From positions 1 through 25,494 of the forward strand of contig DASZVN010000069.1 of assembly GCA_035547055.1 (NCBI GenBank): 25,494 bases of DNA, in the 5' to 3' direction. This DNA is from DASZVN01 sp035547055. Lineage in GTDB: Bacteria > Pseudomonadota > Alphaproteobacteria > Rhizobiales > Methylopilaceae. Shown piece by piece: positions 1 through 8,363 of this stretch. Both the position numbers and the translations under genes were made by a program. Positions within the stretch are counted from its first letter, which is position 1, and each line of letters opens with the position of its first letter. The notes under the pieces are model-generated. The model saw nothing but the letters and a program-made list of their open reading frames with translations. It had not been told where the DNA came from and ran no database searches.

Positions 1-1
1 G

Positions 2-325
2 CGCCCGCAGCAGGAGGCCGAGGACACCGGCGACGCGACCCCGCTGTCGGGCCTGGTCGATACCGACGCGGGCCAGCCCTACCTCGCCAAGTCGGCGCCG
101 CCGATCGTGCCGGTGCGGGTCTTCCTCGGCACGACGCCGCCCCCGACGCCCGCCGGACCGCCGCTCGTCATCGCCGGCGACAAGCCGCGGCCGAAGCCGG
201 CAGCGCACCACAAGGCGAAGCATCACCACGCGTCGGCCAAGGCCGGGTCGAAGGCCAAGTCAGCCAGGGCTCAGCCCAAGACCCGGAAGCCCGCGCCGAA
301 GAAGGCCGAGGCGGCGAAGCACTAG
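2..325 (+). CDS. C-terminal fragment of a protein with a Pro-rich, Lys/Ala/His-rich tail
   Basis: The frame is open from the window edge to a TAG, so the gene begins upstream and only its last 107 residues are visible. The first third is mixed polar sequence with the segment LVDTDAGQPYLAKSAPPIVPVRVFLG. This is followed by a Pro-rich linker (TPPPTPAGPP) and a tail of about 45 residues dominated by Lys, Ala, His and Pro, with HHKAKHHH and repeated AK/KA units. Such basic low-complexity tails occur on secreted or envelope proteins of Hyphomicrobiales, including some D-alanyl-D-alanine carboxypeptidases, where they may contact cell wall or DNA. That comparison is from memory and is weak; no catalytic motif is visible here. 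The reading frame is supported by strong third-position GC bias and the uninterrupted run. The function is unknown from this fragment. Confidence 0.7.
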   Translation, partial: RPQQEAEDTGDATPLSGLVDTDAGQPYLAKSAPPIVPVRVFLGTTPPPTPAGPPLVIAGDKPRPKPAAHHKAKHHHASAKAGSKAKSARAQPKTRKPAPKKAEAAKH

Positions 326-385
326 CGCGTCTTCGGTCCGGCCTGGAGCATGACGCGGTCCTCGCGCTCCATCTCGACCGTGCCG

Positions 386-550
386 GCCCCTCACCCAGTC
401 GCCCACGCAAATCGGCTTGCCCGATTTGCGATCCTTCGGAGCGAACTTGCGAACACGCGAGTTCGCGGGCGACTCGACCTTTCCCCGGCGGGGAGAGGTG
501 AAGGGCTGTGGAGCTTCATCGTCTCTCCCGGAGGGAGCGGTCGAGTCGCC
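386..550. repeat. Intergenic mosaic of inverted repeats (REP/MITE-like)
   Basis: The 382-bp gap from 326 to 707 has no convincing gene. It holds three nested palindromes. The first is a perfect 10-bp stem CGCAAATCGG / CCGATTTGCG with a 5-nt loop (406-430). The second is an 11-bp stem with one G-T wobble around loop AACA (441-466). The third is a perfect 12-bp inverted repeat GGCGACTCGACC / GGTCGAGTCGCC (468-479 and 539-550) that encloses TCCCC-GGC-GGGGA. The edges read GCCCCTCACCC and GGGGAGAGG, ends that I recall from dispersed repeats of Bradyrhizobium-like genomes. I infer a degenerate short repetitive element that does not code for protein. The remaining bases up to the next start contain only a ribosome binding site. 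Confidence 0.6.
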
Positions 551-707
551 GGCGCAGCAAGCGATCCGGGCGACGGGCGACGGCGCTGGCGAGGACACGC
601 AATCCGCCTCGCCCTGAAAATGTGCTGGCCCGCGGCATCTTGCGTTCGTCAACACACCAGCGCTTCATGGCAAGCGGGACGGGGTGCGGCGCAGGGAGGC
701 GGGGTGG

Positions 708-2510
708 ATGCTCGGGCTGGTCGATCGCGTGCGGCGCGAGACGGCGGCACTGACGGGGTTGATGCGCGGCCTCCGATTGTCGTCCCCGGTCGGCAAGCAC
801 CCGAACCGCACCTTCCCCGACGTGATCGCCGAGCTCGCGGCGCAGCACGGCCCCCGTCCGGCGCTGCTCTCGGACGGCGAGCGCTTCACCTATGCCGAGC
901 TCGACGCCCGCGCCAACCGCTATGCCCGCTGGGCCCGCGCCCAGGGCCTCGCCAAGGGCGACGCGGTCGCCCTCCTGATGCCGAACCGGCCGGACTATTT
1001 TGCGCTCTGGCTCGGCGTGATCCGCGCCGGCGGAGCGGTCGCGCTGCTCAACACCAACCTCGCCGGCGCCGGCCTCGCCCACTGCATCGACATCGTGCGG
1101 CCGAAGCACGTCATCGTCGCGGCGCCGCTGATGGCGGCCTTCGAGACGGTGCGCTCGCGCCTCGGCAGCGGCCCCAAGGTCTGGGCGGATGGCGATGCTC
1201 GCACCGCCGACGCGCGGATCGACCTCGTCGTCGCCGAGATGGACGGCACGCCGCTCGGCCCCGGCGAAAAGCCGGCGCTGACCATCGAGGACCGCGCGCT
1301 CTACATCTACACCAGCGGCACCACCGGCCTGCCCAAGGCCGCCAACATCAACCACTACCGCCTGATGATCGCGACCCACGGCTTCGCCGGGGTGATGAAC
1401 ACCAAGCCGAGCGACCGCATGTACGTGGCGCTGCCGATGTACCACACCGTCGGTGGCGTGATCGCGGTCGGGGCGCCGCTCGTCGGCGGCGGCTCGGTCG
1501 TCATCCGCGAGAAGTTCTCGGCCCGCGAGTTCTGGGACGACATCGTGCGGTGGGACTGCACGCTGTTCCAATATGTCGGCGAGCTCTGCCGCTATCTCGT
1601 CAACGCGCCGCCGAGCGAGGCGGAGAAGCACCACCACGTCCGCCTCTGCTGCGGCAACGGCCTCAGGCCCGACATCTGGCCGACCTTCGTGGAGCGTTTC
1701 CGCATCCCCGAGATCCGCGAGTTCTACGCCGCGACCGAGGGCAACGTGGCGCTGTTCAACTTCGACAACACGCCCGGCGCGGTCGGCCGCATCCCGTGGT
1801 GGGCGGAGCGGCGCTTCCCGGTCAAGGTCATCCGTTTCGACGTCGAGACCGAGCAGCCGGTGCGGGGGCCGGACGGCCGCTGCATCGAATGCGCGCCCGA
1901 CGAGGTCGGCGAGCTGATCGGCGAGGTTCTGAACGACCCGAGCAAGCCGGCCAACCGCTTCGAGGGCTACGCCGACCGCGCCGAGACCGAGCGCAAGATC
2001 CTCCACGACGTGTTCGCGCCCGGCGACACCTGGTTCCGCACCGGCGACCTGATGAGGAAGGACCGCCGCGGCTATTTCTTCTTCATCGACCGCGTCGGCG
2101 ACACCTATCGCTGGAAGGGCGAGAACGTCGCCACCACCCAGGTCGCCGAGATGCTGACCGGCGTGCCCGGCGTGAAGGAGGCCAACGTCTACGGCGTCGC
2201 GGTGCCCGGTGCCGACGGCCGCGCCGGGATGGCGGCGCTGGTGGTCGACCCGACCTTCGACTGGGACACGCTCTACCGCCGCGTCAACGACGAGCTGCCG
2301 GCCTATGCCCGGCCGCTGTTCGTGCGCCTGCTCCCGCAGATGGACCTGACCGGCACCTTCAAGCCGCGCAAGACCGAGCTCGTCCGCGACGGCTTCGACC
2401 CGATCGCGGTCAAGGACGAGCTCCGCTTCGACGACGCCGCGAGCGGCCGCTTCGAGCCGCTGACGCCGGCGCTCTATGCCCGCATCGCGGCGCAGCAGGT
2501 CAGGCTATGA
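708..2510 (+). CDS. Long-/very-long-chain acyl-CoA synthetase, FATP/FadD-type
   Basis: The product is a 600-residue member of the ANL adenylating superfamily. It activates a fatty acid to acyl-AMP and then acyl-CoA at the inner membrane. The P-loop-like AMP-binding motif YTSGTTGLPK lies at about residues 201-210. The segment REFYAATEGN and the later motifs WFRTGDL and FFIDRVGDTYRWKGENV are characteristic of the FATP/VLACS branch rather than classical E. coli FadD. The N-terminal 45 residues are amphipathic and could aid membrane association. ATG 708 was chosen because AGGGAGG sits 8 nt upstream; an in-frame GTG at 684 would precede that site. The downstream MAPEG gene starts 129 bp later with its own ribosome binding site, so co-transcription is possible. 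The exact chain-length preference and symbol cannot be read from sequence. Confidence 0.93.
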   Translation: MLGLVDRVRRETAALTGLMRGLRLSSPVGKHPNRTFPDVIAELAAQHGPRPALLSDGERFTYAELDARANRYARWARAQGLAKGDAVALLMPNRPDYFALWLGVIRAGGAVALLNTNLAGAGLAHCIDIVRPKHVIVAAPLMAAFETVRSRLGSGPKVWADGDARTADARIDLVVAEMDGTPLGPGEKPALTIEDRALYIYTSGTTGLPKAANINHYRLMIATHGFAGVMNTKPSDRMYVALPMYHTVGGVIAVGAPLVGGGSVVIREKFSAREFWDDIVRWDCTLFQYVGELCRYLVNAPPSEAEKHHHVRLCCGNGLRPDIWPTFVERFRIPEIREFYAATEGNVALFNFDNTPGAVGRIPWWAERRFPVKVIRFDVETEQPVRGPDGRCIECAPDEVGELIGEVLNDPSKPANRFEGYADRAETERKILHDVFAPGDTWFRTGDLMRKDRRGYFFFIDRVGDTYRWKGENVATTQVAEMLTGVPGVKEANVYGVAVPGADGRAGMAALVVDPTFDWDTLYRRVNDELPAYARPLFVRLLPQMDLTGTFKPRKTELVRDGFDPIAVKDELRFDDAASGRFEPLTPALYARIAAQQVRL

Positions 2511-2639
2511 GACCGAAGGCCGCTCTTGGCCGGAGGCGCCGTCACCGGCGAGCCTCCACGGCTCCCTTCCGTCACCGCGCTTGCAGACGCCTGGACCGAA
2601 CGCCCCACCCATTGGCGGGAAAGAGCGAGGAGAGGTGAC

Positions 2640-3044
2640 ATGTCTTCCACGGCTTACGCCCTGACTGGCTTCGTCGCCTGGGCCCTCTTTCTGCTGCTGT
2701 TGATGGAAGTCATCCGCACCGGTCTCGTCGTGGCGCGAAAGGTCCCGGCGAACGGCTTCACCCCGGAAAATGCCGGCCTGTCGCCGCTCCTGCAGCGGCT
2801 GGCGCGCGCTCACGCCAACTGCGTCGAAGGTCTACCGATCTTCGGTGGCCTGCTGGCGATCGCGATCATGACATCGCGAACGGGAATTACGGATCCCCTG
2901 GCTTATACGTTCCTCGGCGCGCGCCTCGTGCAATCAATCATCCATCTCATTTCGACCAGCTCGATCATGGTCAGCCTTCGATTCACTGCTTTCGCCTGCC
3001 AGATGGCGATCGGTGCATTTTGGTCGTGGGCGCTGCTCGCCTGA
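2640..3044 (+). CDS. MAPEG-family membrane protein
   Basis: This 134-residue protein is almost entirely hydrophobic, with four predicted membrane segments (about 7-27, 60-80, 84-100 and 110-131). The family signature RAHANCVEGLPIFGG follows the first loop at about residues 55-69. MAPEG proteins (membrane-associated proteins in eicosanoid and glutathione metabolism) include microsomal glutathione transferases, but many bacterial members have no assigned substrate. A glutathione-dependent detoxification role is therefore only an inference from the family. Start 2640 follows GGAGAGGTGAC. Longer in-frame starts upstream would add a low-complexity segment with no family match and are rejected. It lies between an acyl-CoA synthetase and a DUF924 gene on the same strand, and its stop is 17 nt before the next start. 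Confidence 0.9.
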   Translation: MSSTAYALTGFVAWALFLLLLMEVIRTGLVVARKVPANGFTPENAGLSPLLQRLARAHANCVEGLPIFGGLLAIAIMTSRTGITDPLAYTFLGARLVQSIIHLISTSSIMVSLRFTAFACQMAIGAFWSWALLA

Positions 3045-3061
3045 GCCGCGGGAGGGGCGGG

Positions 3062-3613
3062 ATGATGCGACCGGGGTTCGATCCCGCCGCCGTGGTCGCC
3101 TATTGGCGCGCGGCCGGCCCGTCGCGCTGGTACGCCGGCGGACCCCGGTTCGACGCCCAGGTGAGGCTTCGCCTCGGCCCTGCCCGCGCCGCCGCGGTGG
3201 CCGCCCCGCCCTCCCCTGACAATCCGTCCGCGGCCCTCGCCGCGCTGATCCTGTTCGACCAGGTACCGCGCAACATCTTCCGCGGCCAGGCCGAGGCGTT
3301 CGCGACCGACCCGCTGGCCCGCGCGGTGGCCCGCGCCGCGATCGCCCGCCGCTTCGACCGGCGGGTGCCGCATTTGCATCTGCTGCAGCAGTTCTTCTAC
3401 CTACCGCTGATGCATGCAGAAGATCTGGCCGACCAGGAGCGCTGCGTCGCGCTCTGCCGCGCCGCGGGCGACGAGATGCTCCTCCGCTATGCCGAGATCC
3501 ACCGCGACGTGATCCGGCGTTTCGGCCGCTTTCCCCACCGCAACGCGGCCCTCGGCCGCACCCCCACCGCCGCCGAAACCCGTTTTCTCGCCGACGGCGG
3601 CTTTTCCGCCTGA
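3062..3613 (+). CDS. DUF924 family protein
   Basis: The product has 183 residues and matches the usual DUF924 size. Signature stretches in order are ILFDQVPRNIFRG (about residues 62-74), AFATDPLAR, a middle segment FFYLPLMHAEDLADQERCVAL, and HRDVIRRFGRFPHRNAALGR toward the C terminus, ending with FLADGGF. The family is an all-helical, tetratricopeptide-like fold; to my knowledge no biochemical activity is established, so no function is given. Two adjacent ATG codons (3062 and 3065) follow GGAGGGG. The second has the better spacing (7 nt), so the true start may be one codon later. The gene is 17 nt downstream of the MAPEG stop, suggesting co-transcription. Confidence 0.9.
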   Translation: MMRPGFDPAAVVAYWRAAGPSRWYAGGPRFDAQVRLRLGPARAAAVAAPPSPDNPSAALAALILFDQVPRNIFRGQAEAFATDPLARAVARAAIARRFDRRVPHLHLLQQFFYLPLMHAEDLADQERCVALCRAAGDEMLLRYAEIHRDVIRRFGRFPHRNAALGRTPTAAETRFLADGGFSA

Positions 3614-3647
3614 GAACACAACGGTTGCAGGCCGGTTGTGGTGGGTT

Positions 3648-3758
3648 CCAATTGTAAGACAGTCACTTGGGAGCATCGGCGCGCTGGATTTCGCCCGTCC
3701 AATCGCGCTATTTTGAGTTGATTCGGACAGCGTTGAGTTGCGATCGTCAACCAATTGG
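3648..3758 (+). promoter_or_regulatory. Putative operator/promoter region of the MarR gene
   Basis: This segment of the 194-bp gap before the MarR gene is richer in A/T than its surroundings and carries ordered repeats. CCAATTG occurs at 3648-3654 and as the palindrome CCAATTGG at 3751-3758. TTGAGTTG occurs twice exactly 20 bp apart (3713 and 3733). The second copy forms GTTG-N7-CAAC with downstream bases (3737-3751). MarR regulators usually repress their own genes from palindromes of this size, so autoregulation is likely by analogy, but no binding site is proven. Confidence 0.4.
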
Positions 3759-3807
3759 GGAGCGCCGTCGGGGTCGGCGCCGCCCCCGTTCTCGGGCTGG
3801 GACACTG

Positions 3808-4308
3808 ATGGGCGGGAAGTCATCCTCGGCGGCTCCAGGCGGGGGGAGCGGGCAGCGCACCTACCCGTTCGACGGCGTCCTGTTCGCGCCCTATCTGATG
3901 TCGCTGGCGGCGGCGATCCGCCGCGCCGCAGCCGCCGTCTATCGCCGCGAGTTCGGCCTCGGCCAGAACGAGTGGCGCATCATCGGGGTGCTCGGCTTCG
4001 AGGGGGCATTGTCGAACAATGAGATTGCCGAGCGCATCGCCCTCGACAAGGGCCAGCTCAGCCGCGAGGTGACACGCCTGGTCGAGCGCGGCCTGGTGGT
4101 GCGCCAGCGGGTCCGCCGCTCCTCGCAGATCCGCCTGACCGAGGAAGGCCGGGCGGTCTATCGCCGCCTCATGACCATCGCCAACCGCCGCAACCGCCGC
4201 CTCCTCGCCGATTTCGCCGAGGAGGATCGCGATCGGCTGTTCGCGCTGCTTCGCCTGATCCACGGCCGCGCTGTCGAGATGCAGCGCAACGGCAACGACA
4301 TCAGCTAG
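3808..4308 (+). CDS. MarR-family transcriptional regulator
   Basis: The product is a 166-residue winged-helix regulator. After a flexible Gly/Ser-rich N terminus (about 1-20), a dimerisation helix is followed by the helix-turn-helix SNNEIAERIALDKGQLSREVTRLVERGLV (about 68-96), then the wing QRVRRSSQIRLTEEG, and a C-terminal dimerisation helix rich in Arg. These features match MarR proteins, which typically bind palindromic operators as dimers and release DNA on binding phenolic or other small ligands, or on oxidation. There is no Cys in the protein, which argues against thiol-based sensing. ATG 3808 has only a weak ribosome binding site; in-frame starts upstream would add sequence unlike the family. 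The gene converges on ahcY. Its target is unknown; autoregulation is plausible. Confidence 0.88.
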   Translation: MGGKSSSAAPGGGSGQRTYPFDGVLFAPYLMSLAAAIRRAAAAVYRREFGLGQNEWRIIGVLGFEGALSNNEIAERIALDKGQLSREVTRLVERGLVVRQRVRRSSQIRLTEEGRAVYRRLMTIANRRNRRLLADFAEEDRDRLFALLRLIHGRAVEMQRNGNDIS

Positions 4309-4316
4309 ACGCCGTT

Positions 4317-4348
4317 CCATGTGAGCGCCACCTCGGGCGCCCACATGG
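4317..4348. terminator. Hairpin between convergent marR-type gene and ahcY
   Basis: A 13-bp stem with one mismatch, CCATGTGAGCGCC / GGCGCCCACATGG, with a 6-nt loop, lies in the 53-bp space between two convergent stop codons. There is no T-run on either side, so it is a candidate bidirectional terminator or mRNA 3'-end stabiliser rather than a textbook intrinsic terminator. Confidence 0.55.
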
Positions 4349-4361
4349 CTCGTATTCCTAC

Positions 4362-5765
4362 TCAGTAGCGGTAGGCGTCGCTCTTGAACGGGCCTTCCTT
4401 GGGCAGGCCGATATAGCTCGCCTGCTTGTCGCTCAGCGTCGTGAGATGCGCGCCGACCTTGGCGAGGTGGAGCGCCGCGACTTTCTCGTCCAGATGCTTG
4501 GGCAGGGTGTAGACCTGCTTCTTGTAGTCGCCCTTGTTGTTGAAGAGCTCGATCTGCGCCAGCGTCTGGTTGGTGAAGGACGACGACATCACGAAGGACG
4601 GGTGTCCGGTCGCATTGCCGAGATTCACCAGCCGGCCTTCGGACAGGAGGATGATCTTCTTGCCATCGGGAAACTCGATCTGGTCGACCTGCGGCTTGAC
4701 GTTCTGCCACTTGTAGTTCCGCAGGGCGCCAACCTGGATCTCGGAGTCGAAGTGGCCGATGTTGCAGACGATCGCGCGGTCCTTCATCGCCCGCATGTGA
4801 TCCAGCGTGATCACATCCACGTTACCCGTCGCGGTGACGAAGATGTCGGCGCGCGGCGCCGCCTCCTCCATCGTGACGACCTCGTAGCCCTCCATCGCCG
4901 CCTGAAGCGCGCAGATCGGATCGATCTCCGACACCATGACGCGGCAGCCGGCGTTGCGAAGCGAGGCCGCCGAGCCCTTGCCGACATCGCCGAAGCCCGC
5001 GACCATGGCGATCTTGCCCGCCATCATCACGTCGGTGCCGCGGCGGATGCCGTCGACCAGGCTCTCCTTGCAGCCGTAGAGGTTGTCGAACTTCGACTTG
5101 GTGACGCTGTCGTTGACATTGATCGCCGGGAACAGCAGCCGCCCTTCCTTCTGCATCTGGTAGAGGCGGTGGACGCCGGTCGTGGTCTCCTCGCTGACGC
5201 CCTTGACGTTCTTGGCGATCTCGTTGAACCAGCCGGGCTTCTCCTTCAGCGTGCGCTTGATCAGCGCGAACAGCACCTCCTCCTCCTCGTTGCCGGGCTT
5301 GTCGAGGAAGGCCTTGTCGCCGTCCTCGGCGCGGACGCCGAGATGGACGAGGAGCGTGGCGTCGCCGCCGTCGTCGAGGATCATGTTGGGCGTCCCGCCG
5401 TCGCCCCATTCGAAAATCTTGCGGCAGTATTCCCAGTAGTCCTTGAGGCCCTCGCCCTTGACGGCGAAGACCGGCGTGCCGCCGGCAGCGACCGCGGCGG
5501 CAGCGTGATCCTGGGTCGAATAGATGTTGCACGAGGCCCAGCGCACGTCAGCGCCGAGCGCCTTCAGCGTCTCGATCAGCACCGCGGTCTGGATCGTCAT
5601 GTGGAGCGAGCCCGCGATGCGCGCTCCCTTCAGCGGCTGGGCGCGGCCATATTCCTCACGCGTCGCCATCAGGCCGGGCATCTCGGTCTCGGCGATCTCG
5701 ATCTCGGCGCGGCCGTAATCGGCGAGCTTGATGTCCTTGACGACGTAATCCTTGGCGGCAGCCAT
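4362..5765 (-). CDS. ahcY: Adenosylhomocysteinase (S-adenosyl-L-homocysteine hydrolase)
   Basis: The 467-residue product reversibly splits S-adenosylhomocysteine into homocysteine and adenosine, removing the inhibitory product of SAM-dependent methylation. Visible landmarks are the substrate-domain segment GSLHMTIQTAVLIETL (about 52-67), WASCNIYSTQDHAAAA, TTTGVHRLYQM, SVTKSKFDNLYGC (catalytic Lys/Asp region), the NAD-binding loop VAGFGDVGKGSA, and the conserved C-terminal KSDAYRY that reaches into the partner subunit's NAD site. The insertion of about 40 residues around YWEYCRKIFEWGDGG is typical of bacterial and plant enzymes. ATG 5765 is preceded by GGAGA. A perfect 20-bp palindrome 66-86 bp upstream probably controls the gene. 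hrcA lies upstream on the same strand, but with a 176-bp gap containing a repeat, so ahcY is probably transcribed on its own. Confidence 0.98.
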   Translation of the reverse strand: MAAAKDYVVKDIKLADYGRAEIEIAETEMPGLMATREEYGRAQPLKGARIAGSLHMTIQTAVLIETLKALGADVRWASCNIYSTQDHAAAAVAAGGTPVFAVKGEGLKDYWEYCRKIFEWGDGGTPNMILDDGGDATLLVHLGVRAEDGDKAFLDKPGNEEEEVLFALIKRTLKEKPGWFNEIAKNVKGVSEETTTGVHRLYQMQKEGRLLFPAINVNDSVTKSKFDNLYGCKESLVDGIRRGTDVMMAGKIAMVAGFGDVGKGSAASLRNAGCRVMVSEIDPICALQAAMEGYEVVTMEEAAPRADIFVTATGNVDVITLDHMRAMKDRAIVCNIGHFDSEIQVGALRNYKWQNVKPQVDQIEFPDGKKIILLSEGRLVNLGNATGHPSFVMSSSFTNQTLAQIELFNNKGDYKKQVYTLPKHLDEKVAALHLAKVGAHLTTLSDKQASYIGLPKEGPFKSDAYRY

Positions 5766-5831
5766 GCTGGTCTCCGGGCTTGAGGTGGCGTGGCGCGCGG
5801 TCTAGCACGCTTGGCCACGGGCGCAAAGGCG

Positions 5832-5851
5832 ACATAAAGGAATCTTTATGT
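5832..5851. promoter_or_regulatory. Perfect palindrome ACATAAAG-N4-CTTTATGT upstream of ahcY
   Basis: Two exact 8-bp arms flank a 4-bp centre, forming an A/T-rich island in a very GC-rich gap. The site lies 66 bp upstream of the ahcY ATG. Methionine-cycle genes in several proteobacteria carry ATAAAG-type palindromes read by ArsR-family regulators (SahR being a described example). I recall this class of motif but cannot verify the precise consensus. The sequence supports a dimeric repressor operator; the regulator is not in the window. Confidence 0.65.
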
Positions 5852-5868
5852 GTTCTGGAGCGCGACAC

Positions 5869-5943
5869 GTAGGGTGGGCGTCGATAACGCCGATGGTCCA
5901 CGTCTTCCGGCGTCGCACGTGGGCAACGCAGGCGTTACCCTTC
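5869..5943. repeat. Degenerate GTAGGGTGGGC repeat (copy 1)
   Basis: The element begins GTAGGGTGGGCG, contains CCACG and CACGTGGGCA in the middle and decays at its right end (GCGTTACCC), touching the hrcA stop codon. It matches the layout of the better-preserved copies at 13310 and 18153. It fills most of the hrcA-ahcY gap on the hrcA side. Confidence 0.6.
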
Positions 5944-7024
5944 ATCCCTCGCCCAGCACGCGGGCGACGAGGCGGGCGGTGTAATCGACCATCGGCACGA
6001 TACGCGCGTAGTTGAGGCGGGTCGGGCCGATCACGCCGACGACACCGACCACCTTGGTGCGCTCGTCGCGGAACGGCGCGGCGATCAGCGACGAGCCCGA
6101 CAGCGAGAACAGCTTGTTCTCCGAGCCGATGAAGATACGGACGCCGTCAGCGTTCTCCGCCCGGCCGAGGAGCTCGATCACGTCCTTCTTGGCTTCGAGG
6201 TCGTCGAGCAGCAGGCGCACCCGCTCGAGGTCGTCGAGGGCATGAAGGTCGCCGAGGAGGTTGGCCTGGCCGCGCACGATCAGGCGACGTTCGCCCTCCT
6301 CCGCCGCCCAGCTTGCGAGGCCGGCCTCGACTACTTTCGCGGTCAGCGCGTCGAGTTCGGCCTCGGCCTCGCGGCGGGCTCGCTCGAGTTCCGCCTTGGC
6401 CTCGGCCAGCGTGAGGCCGTGGATGTGGGCGTTGAGGAAGTTCGAGGCCTCGACCAGCGCGGAGGATGGCAGGCCGGGCGGCAGCGGCACGACGCGGTTC
6501 TCGACGGCGCCGTCCTCGCCGACCAGCACCACGAGGCCGCGGCGCGGGTCGAGCGGCAGGAACTCGATATGCTTGAGGCGGGCGTCGAGCTTGGAGGCGA
6601 CGACGACGCCCGCGCCGCGCGACAGTCCGGAGAGCAGGCTCGACGCTTCGGCGAGCACGTCGTCGAAGGACCGGGTCTGCCCGGCGGCGCGGATCTCGGC
6701 CTCGAAGCGGCGCCGGTCGGCGTCGGAAACGTCGCCGATCTCGAGCATCGCATCGACGAAGAAGCGCAGGCCGAGTTCGGTCGGAAGGCGCCCGGCACTG
6801 ACATGGGGCGCATAGATCAGCCCGAGCGTCTCCAGGTCGGTCATCACGTTGCGGACGGAGGCGGGGGAGAGCGCCATCGGCAACGCGCGGGCGATGTTGC
6901 GCGAGCCGACCGGCTCACCGGTCGCGAGATAGCCGTCGACGATGCGGCGAAAGATCTCCCGCGAGCGGGCGTCGAGCTGCAGGACGCCAGCGTTCTCGGG
7001 CTGCTGGGTCGGCCGCTCGATCAC
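5942..7024 (-). CDS. hrcA: Heat-inducible transcription repressor HrcA
   Basis: The 360-residue product has the HrcA layout. An N-terminal winged helix (about 17-90) includes VDGYLATGEPVGSRNIAR and LSPASVRNVMTDLETLGLIYAPHVSAGRLPTELGLRFFVD. It is followed by a GAF-like central domain and the C-terminal IGSENKLFSLSGSSLIAAPF...VVGVVGVIGPTRLNYARIVPMVDYTA signature. HrcA represses groE/dnaK operons by binding CIRCE and is folded with help from GroEL. The start is GTG 7024, only 7 nt after the stop of the upstream membrane-protein gene, so translation is probably coupled. No CIRCE element (TTAGCACTC-N9-GAGTGCTAA) is present near it. Unusually, grpE does not follow; the next gene is ahcY. Confidence 0.96.
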   Translation of the reverse strand: MIERPTQQPENAGVLQLDARSREIFRRIVDGYLATGEPVGSRNIARALPMALSPASVRNVMTDLETLGLIYAPHVSAGRLPTELGLRFFVDAMLEIGDVSDADRRRFEAEIRAAGQTRSFDDVLAEASSLLSGLSRGAGVVVASKLDARLKHIEFLPLDPRRGLVVLVGEDGAVENRVVPLPPGLPSSALVEASNFLNAHIHGLTLAEAKAELERARREAEAELDALTAKVVEAGLASWAAEEGERRLIVRGQANLLGDLHALDDLERVRLLLDDLEAKKDVIELLGRAENADGVRIFIGSENKLFSLSGSSLIAAPFRDERTKVVGVVGVIGPTRLNYARIVPMVDYTARLVARVLGEG

Positions 7025-7031
7025 GCCGCCC

Positions 7032-7592
7032 TCAGAGCCCCGCTGCGCCGGATGAGGGATGTCCCGCCTGCTCCCCGCCCCCGGCAGCAGCCTCGTGGGA
7101 GTGCTCGGACAGCCGGTCGGACAGCGCCAGGAGCACGCTCGAAATCACGAAGACGACGTGGATCGCGGTCATCCAGAACAGGTCGCGGTCCGAGAAGCTG
7201 TCGACGTTCATGAACGACTTGAGGAGCTGGATCGCGGAGATCGCGACGATCGAGGCAAGGAGCTTCAGCTTGAGGCCGCCGAAGTCGATCGTGCCCATCC
7301 AGCTCGGCCGGTCCTCCATGCCGATCGAGGGATGGAACTTCGAGACGAAATTCTCGTAGCCGGCGAAGATCACGACGAGGACGAGACTGCCGAGGAGCGC
7401 GAGGTCGATCAGCGCGAGAACGCCGGCGATGAGGTCGGTGTCGCGGACGACCAGCACGCTCTCGACCAGGTGGACCAGTTCCTGCACGAACTTGACGAGC
7501 AGGACGACAAGCCCGATCGCGAGGCCGAGGAAGAACGGAGCCAACACCCAGCGGCTCGCAAACAGCAGCCGCTCCAGCGCCCGCTCGATCAT
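7032..7592 (-). CDS. TIGR00645/UPF0114 (YqhA-type) inner-membrane protein
   Basis: The product has 186 residues and begins with the family hallmark MIERALERLLFASRWVLAP, followed by three or four hydrophobic segments (about 15-36, 53-76, 110-128 and 138-158). FHPSIGMEDRPSWMGTIDFGGLKLKLLASI in the middle is strongly conserved in the YqhA/UPF0114 family. The C-terminal tail is short, His/Gly/Ala-rich and cytoplasmic by prediction. The molecular function of this family is unknown to me. ATG 7592 is preceded by AAAGGGGCCGGAG. The gene begins 19 nt after msrA ends and stops 7 nt before hrcA starts, so msrA, this gene and hrcA form a likely transcription unit. A role in envelope or oxidative stress is inferred only from those neighbours. 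Confidence 0.9.
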   Translation of the reverse strand: MIERALERLLFASRWVLAPFFLGLAIGLVVLLVKFVQELVHLVESVLVVRDTDLIAGVLALIDLALLGSLVLVVIFAGYENFVSKFHPSIGMEDRPSWMGTIDFGGLKLKLLASIVAISAIQLLKSFMNVDSFSDRDLFWMTAIHVVFVISSVLLALSDRLSEHSHEAAAGGGEQAGHPSSGAAGL

Positions 7593-7611
7593 CGCTCCGG
7601 CCCCTTTCGCT

Positions 7612-8271
<660 letters not shown>

Positions 8272-8363
8272 GATGGTTCTCCTCTCGGCCGGCGCCCAGC
8301 CGACCGGCGGTTCGCCCGTGCCGCAAAGTCTGCCTCATTTGCGGCCTTGGGCCTATAGGGCGC

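Noticed and set aside
516..2006. Long open frame on the minus strand opposite the acyl-CoA synthetase gene
   Set aside because: It is a GC-skew shadow: low-complexity Arg/Ala/Asp/Val-rich translation, no family motif, and the opposite strand encodes a clear enzyme.
4446..5783. 445-codon open frame on the plus strand opposite ahcY
   Set aside because: Its composition (Leu/Val/Asp/Arg repeats) is that of an antisense frame to a GC-rich gene; ahcY is unambiguous.
5766..5941. SAM or SAH riboswitch upstream of ahcY
   Set aside because: I could not see a pseudoknot or conserved core of known SAM/SAH riboswitch classes; the palindrome explains the region better.
5766..7060. CIRCE element near hrcA
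   Set aside because: No TTAGCACTC-N9-GAGTGCTAA or close variant was found by eye.
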